From Phycisphaerae bacterium (GTDB lineage Bacteria; Chloroflexota; Anaerolineae; 4572-78; J111), in NCBI GenBank assembly GCA_028285035.1, contig JANQQF010000141.1, positions 1-18,117 on the forward strand: 18,117 bases of DNA. The letters are read 5' to 3'. The notes beneath the pieces were generated by a model that was not told where the DNA came from, did not search any database, and worked only from the letters and a program-made list of their open reading frames with translations. Numbering within the stretch: the first letter of the stretch is position 1; the number at the start of each line of letters is the position of its first letter. The position numbers were made by a program, and so were the translations under genes. Below are positions 15,012-18,117 of the stretch, piece by piece.

Positions 15012-15647
15012 TTATCCAGTCAGTTGGGGCAATTTGAAAGGGCCGGGGGAAATCCAAAAACAGAATGTGAATAGGGGTGTCTGGCGGACTGTCATGTCAT
15101 GGGGTAGCCAGGGGGTGTTGTGAATAGGGGTGCCAGCCAAGTGGGTATGAGGCTTTTCGTCAGCCTGCCCCCAGAGCGTATCTCCCCCGAATGAGAAATA
15201 GATTTCCTCGGCTTCGTGATGATGGCGGGGATAGTGACGATGCGGGCCAATCAGCAAAAAGGCGACAACGACTCGGTCGTGTGGAATCAGGGCGTGGTAA
15301 CCAAGAACATTGGCGTAACCGTAATTTGCCATGTAGTCATCACCCAGCTTTGTGCGATAGTGCTCGCTTTGATTCCAGCACATATACGGTTCGAACTGCT
15401 CGAAGGCAACGGCTAACTCACCCATCGGCCCTGCCTTTGCGATATCTAGCGCTGCCCTGAGATGGCGAAAAACAGGTAATCTACGCGGTGTAGGTGGAGG
15501 ATGAGGCAGTTGAGCGCGTTCAAGCTCAACTTTGATTGTGTTGATGGCCTCTGCCTGGGGTGGATGGGTGTTAGACTGGATCTCTAAAAATCGAAGCATC
15601 TCGCGGCGTAGATTTTCGAAGGAGCATTGGATCTTTTTTGTATTCAT
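15012..15647 (-). CDS. Cupin protein resembling dimethylsulfoniopropionate (DMSP) lyase
   Basis: A 211-residue cupin. The N-terminal half is helical (residues 1-85). The C-terminal cupin barrel has motif 1 as GPHRHYPRHHHEAEEIYFSF (135-154), with the His cluster H142-H144, E147/E148 and nearby Y139 and Y150. Motif 2 is IHNTPWLPHDMTV (H183). This HYPxHHHxAEE arrangement is what I associate with the DddL/DddQ/DddW cupin DMSP lyases, which split DMSP to dimethylsulfide and acrylate using a bound metal and catalytic tyrosines. A non-lyase relative is quite possible. The frame stays open to an ATG at 15728, three bases after the thioredoxin-like stop, giving 27 extra hydrophobic residues. I prefer 15647 because the extra part looks non-coding. 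Neither start has a strong ribosome site. Confidence 0.75.
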   Translation of the reverse strand: MNTKKIQCSFENLRREMLRFLEIQSNTHPPQAEAINTIKVELERAQLPHPPPTPRRLPVFRHLRAALDIAKAGPMGELAVAFEQFEPYMCWNQSEHYRTKLGDDYMANYGYANVLGYHALIPHDRVVVAFLLIGPHRHYPRHHHEAEEIYFSFGGDTLWGQADEKPHTHLAGTPIHNTPWLPHDMTVRQTPLFTFCFWISPGPFKLPQLTG

Positions 15648-15731
15648 TGTTGATGTCCAGATGCAGTAAATTGAATGGAACAGAGTAAGACAAACCGTTT
15701 GAGATACACTGAGAATACCTAACACCATAAC

Positions 15732-16244
15732 TCACAACTCAGCATTAAAAAACGCTTTTAGCGGAGGAGCCATATTTTCAGGGATATCTTCACCCCAAGC
15801 TCCACCGTTGATGGTTCGTCCCGTGGGTTTGCCTGCTGAGTCTAACTCAAAAAAGATGGGGATACCTGGTATTGTAAATCCGGCATCTGATAAGTCGCTT
15901 TCCCATTCATCATAGTCGAGTTGAATGATGTAGGTTCCTGCGAAGGCATCGACCATTTGCTCGTCGCCAAGGTATTTTCGTAAGGCCCGGCACGGGGGAC
16001 ACCAATCCGCGTAAAATTCGACATATGGACTGCGTGCTTGCGCGGTAGCTTTTGCCACTTCGGCCGATAATAACTCATTGAGAGGGATATCTGAACGTTC
16101 GAGGATAACTAAGGTGAACTTTTCAGAGTCAGGTGACTCGGTGTGGGGTTCACTCGAACTCAAGACGCTGGGAAGGGCATTGCACGCTAACAAAAATATG
16201 ATGACAATTCCTGCGATTAAGGTAACTAATCTTGGATATTTCAT
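15732..16244 (-). CDS. Thioredoxin-fold lipoprotein
   Basis: A 170-residue membrane-anchored thiol protein. Residues 1-20 form a lipoprotein signal, with the lipobox LLAC giving C21 as the lipidated residue. A polar linker (25-45) leads to a thioredoxin-like domain with the redox motif WCPPC (81-85) in VEFYADWCPPCRAL and the cis-proline loop IPGIPIFF. It probably reduces or forms disulfides, or handles cytochrome or metal-centre maturation, on the outside of the membrane. WCPPC is also common in DsbD-gamma/TlpA-like proteins. GGGAGAG lies about seven bases before the ATG. Its stop is three bases before an ATG in frame with the DMSP-lyase-like cupin, so the two may be co-transcribed. Confidence 0.88.
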   Translation of the reverse strand: MKYPRLVTLIAGIVIIFLLACNALPSVLSSSEPHTESPDSEKFTLVILERSDIPLNELLSAEVAKATAQARSPYVEFYADWCPPCRALRKYLGDEQMVDAFAGTYIIQLDYDEWESDLSDAGFTIPGIPIFFELDSAGKPTGRTINGGAWGEDIPENMAPPLKAFFNAEL

Positions 16245-16306
16245 AATCTTTCTCTCCCTTTTTTAGCCACTCAGTCTGACAATCGATTTTTCGAAGACAT
16301 AAGAAT

Positions 16307-16415
16307 TCATTTATTATTCAACGGAAACTCGGCTATTTCCTCTAATCGCTTTTCTGCTTGTTTGAGTAGCAGACCATAACGCTTGATACGTTTGGCTGCT
16401 TTTATAAATTTTCAT
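16307..16415 (-). other. Possible small protein remnant, frame-interrupted
   Basis: On the minus strand, downstream of the leuB stop, an open stretch of 34 codons ends at TGA (16307-16309). It reads like a basic amphipathic helix (FIKAAKRIKRYG, then LLLKQAEKRLEEIAEF). It has no in-frame start, but ATGAAAATTTATA (from 16415) would join it if one A were removed. It may be a frameshifted micro-gene, an assembly error in an A-run, or chance. The remainder of 16245-16438 shows nothing definite. Confidence 0.25.
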
Positions 16416-16438
16416 ACCTTTTATCGATCCTCTATGCT

Positions 16439-17547
16439 TCAGAGCGCTTTGATGACCGCATTCGTCATTTCTTTGGTCGTAGCCTTACCTCCCAAATCAG
16501 GGGTAAGGACACCTTCTACCAGTACCGTTTCGATCAATTCTTCTGTTCGTGTAGCGATATCTGGCCGACCAAAGGCGTACCTAAACATTAAGGCTACTGA
16601 AAGAATGGTGCCAGTTGGATTGGCGATGCCCAAACCGGAAATATCGGGGGCACTCCCGTGGGTGGGTTCGTAGATACCCCCTTTGATGCGCCCGCCGGAT
16701 GGAGTAGGCCCAGGCAGGGTGGCTGAGGACAACATGCCGAGTGATCCAGCAAATGCCCCGGTGAGGTCGGAGATGAGATCGCCAAACAGATTGTCGGCCA
16801 GGATCACATCAAAATCACGGGGGCGCATCGTCACGGTGTAGAGCGCGTAGTCCATCAGTAAATGGGTGAGGTGGACCTCTGAATATTCCTCTCTGCCAAT
16901 CTTATCCACTGTTTCACGCCAGAGCTTGCCACTTTCCATAACATTGGACTTGTCCAGGGAGGCGAGCTTGTTTCGTCGCATTTTGGCTAGTTCGAAGGCA
17001 CACCGCGCAATACGTTCGACTTCTTTTGTTCGGTATTCACTCATCTCAAAGGCATACGCTTGCCCATCATCCAGCGTCTTACGGCCCCGTGGCTCGCCAT
17101 AATAAACGCCTGCCGAATTCTCGCGAACCACCATCAAATCAACTCCCTCAACAACCTCGGGACGAAACGGGGTGCGATGCAGTATTGGGGTCCAGGCTCG
17201 GGCCGGACGTAGGGCATTGTAAACATCCGGTTTAATCCGTAACTTGGTCAATCCGTCGGTTTCGGTGACTGGCCCCTCAATCCGGATGGAGTCCCATTCT
17301 GGACCACCGACCGCCCCCACCAAGGTGGCATCGGCTTGGCGGGCTGCACCACCGCATCCGTGCAAAAGGTGCCGTGCTTATCCCAGGAAGCCCCACCCAA
17401 TAAATCTTCTTCGATTTCGATCTGGATATTTGCCAAATCGGCGACGTGCCGCAAAACATCAATCCCCGCCGCAACCACCTCGGGACCAATATGATCACCA
17501 CCAAGGGCCAGCACACGAAATTTTTCAGATTGCGTTGTTTGGGTCAT
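16439..17547 (-). pseudogene. leuB: 3-isopropylmalate dehydrogenase family gene, frameshifted
   Basis: NAD-dependent decarboxylating dehydrogenase of the isocitrate/isopropylmalate family; the LeuB step belongs to leucine synthesis. The coding sequence is split in two frames. Residues from 17547 read FRVLALGGDHIGPEVV through GTFCTDAVV, then run out of frame. The rest resumes in another frame at AARQADATLVGAVGGPEW and continues to 16439. The break lies near 17345-17352. Restoring the length seen in intact relatives would need about 4 bases, or 1 base if one residue is lost. Beyond the break everything is conserved: the ENSAGVYYGEPRG substrate loop, YRTKEVERIAR (Tyr), LASLDKSNVMESGKLWR (Lys) and ADNLFGDLISDL (Asp). 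REN rather than REL in the substrate loop is like fungal LEU2. Such conservation favours a recent mutation or a sequencing error. GAGAGG precedes the ATG. Confidence 0.85.
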
Positions 17548-17605
17548 ATCGCCTCTCTTGTTTAACTTCGTTGTTCAAGGCTAAGTTTACACCCAACCCG
17601 ACAAA

Positions 17606-17998
17606 TCAGCCTTCAACCCTCTGTTTTCGAGCAGTTACTTGGATTTCGATTTTCATGCGCGGGTCAGCTAGACCAGCGGAGATCATGGTTGCGGCTGGCC
17701 GGATGTCCCCGAAATATTTGCGAAGAATGGGCCAGCATTCAGGAAACTGGCCGGCTTTGGGCAGAATGTACATAACTCGTACAACATCTGACAGGCTTGC
17801 GTTGGCTTGTTCAAGGGCCGATTGTATATTTTGTAGACATTGTTCGGTTTGATCACTCAGGTCATCGGAGATTGTCATTGTCTCATAATTAAAGCCTGTT
17901 GTCCCCGACATAAAAATCCAATCACCATCAACCACGGCTCTCGAATAGCCAACTTCTTGCTCGAATGTAGAACCAGAGCTGATTAACTGACGACTCAT
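17606..17998 (-). CDS. RidA family (YjgF/YER057c/UK114) protein
   Basis: A 130-residue cytoplasmic protein of the RidA superfamily, whose archetype hydrolyses reactive enamine/imine intermediates released by PLP enzymes such as serine/threonine dehydratases. Visible features are the N-terminal GSTFEQEVGYSRAVVDGDWIFMSGTTGF, the helix DQTEQCLQNIQSALEQANAS, the DVVRVMYIL strand, and the C-terminal RPAATMISAGLADPRMKIEIQVTA. Archetypal RidA carries a substrate-binding Arg in RxxxxV(A) at the position where this protein has RPAATMISAGL with R retained. The Rid subgroup cannot be fixed by eye. The start at 17998 is chosen because AAGGAG lies nine bases upstream. An in-frame ATG 42 bases earlier has no ribosome site and would place that motif inside the gene. 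leuB follows after 58 bp on the same strand. Confidence 0.88.
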   Translation of the reverse strand: MSRQLISSGSTFEQEVGYSRAVVDGDWIFMSGTTGFNYETMTISDDLSDQTEQCLQNIQSALEQANASLSDVVRVMYILPKAGQFPECWPILRKYFGDIRPAATMISAGLADPRMKIEIQVTARKQRVEG

Positions 17999-18087
17999 AA
18001 TTGTCTTCTCCTTATAATAGAGTTGTTCCTGAATAAGCAATTACACCAGATGACCCCGACTTAACATCACATTGAGGGATTAAACGA

Positions 18088-18117
18088 ATGAAAATCTTTG
18101 GTAAATCCTCAAATTCG
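18088..18117 (+). CDS. Start of an unidentified protein (partial, runs off the window)
   Basis: ATG at 18088, followed by nine more open codons (MKIFGKSSNS) to the window edge, has GAGGG (18074-18078) nine bases upstream, a good ribosome site. It would be divergent from the RidA gene. Ten residues do not allow any identification. Confidence 0.4.
   Translation, partial: MKIFGKSSNS

Noticed and set aside
15648..15728. 27-residue N-terminal extension of the cupin as a signal peptide
   Set aside because: It is hydrophobic, but lacks a basic n-region and a cleavage site, has no ribosome site, and cupin DMSP-lyase-like proteins are normally cytoplasmic. Kept as an alternative start only.
16439..17365. 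Separate short dehydrogenase starting MHGCGG
   Set aside because: This is only the downstream part of the frameshifted leuB-type gene. Without the first 60-odd residues it lacks the GDxIGPEV nucleotide-binding start, and the ATG has no ribosome site.
17244..17852. 202-codon plus-strand frame opposite leuB and the RidA gene
   Set aside because: Crosses two conserved minus-strand genes and the gap between them. The translation is rich in Pro, Arg and Ser without domain features.
1..18117. tRNA, rRNA, riboswitch, CRISPR array, phage or transposase genes
   Set aside because: Both strands were scanned for conserved tRNA arms, long structured leaders, regularly spaced repeats and integrase/transposase motifs. 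None was found.

Overview
The window reads as a stretch of a free-living bacterial chromosome of moderate GC content, most likely from the Chloroflexota (Anaerolineae/Ardenticatenia type). That assignment is an inference from overall protein character: the MiaB, pentapeptide-repeat and paired LolD-like ATPase families look like those I associate with that phylum. There is no phylogenetic marker and no RNA gene here to confirm it. Gene starts mostly carry good Shine-Dalgarno sequences (AGGAG/GGAGG), and several promoters fit the sigma-70 consensus.

Left part (1-2724): the tail of an unidentified plus-strand gene, fmt (minus, TTG start) and miaB (plus), the last two divergent across an AT-rich 235-bp gap. 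A strong bidirectional terminator separates miaB from the next, convergent unit. 2726-4371 (minus) is a translationally coupled pair of paralogous metallo-beta-lactamase-fold proteins of the flavodiiron/ODP type. They have a near-consensus promoter with operator-like inverted repeats just downstream of the predicted start of transcription. A 70-residue single-span membrane protein diverges from them. Then come a PhnA-like zinc-ribbon protein and a single-chain iron-sulfur L-serine dehydratase, both on the minus strand.

Centre (7260-13510, plus): an apparent operon of about 6 kb. It encodes a phosphofructokinase-fold protein with several altered catalytic residues, two LolD/MacB-type ABC ATPases, a two-span membrane protein with a beta-rich C-terminal part, and an 8-span FtsX-like permease with two permease modules. 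A dispersed repeat sits inside the operon before the permease, and a degenerate half copy followed by a T-run probably terminates it.

Right part (13536-18117, mostly minus): a zinc-ribbon/TM/pentapeptide-repeat protein, a FlaR/adenylate-kinase-like P-loop NTPase, a cupin resembling DMSP lyases, a thioredoxin-fold lipoprotein, a leuB-type dehydrogenase broken by a frameshift, a RidA-family protein, and the start of a plus-strand gene at the edge.

A family of hairpin-bearing intergenic repeats (four copies, two long and two short) is scattered through the window. I see no CRISPR array, phage, transposase, tRNA or rRNA. The points most worth a second look are the PFK-like protein with its ABC exporter operon, the pair of flavodiiron-like proteins with altered metal ligands and their operator, the DMSP-lyase-like cupin, and the leuB frameshift.
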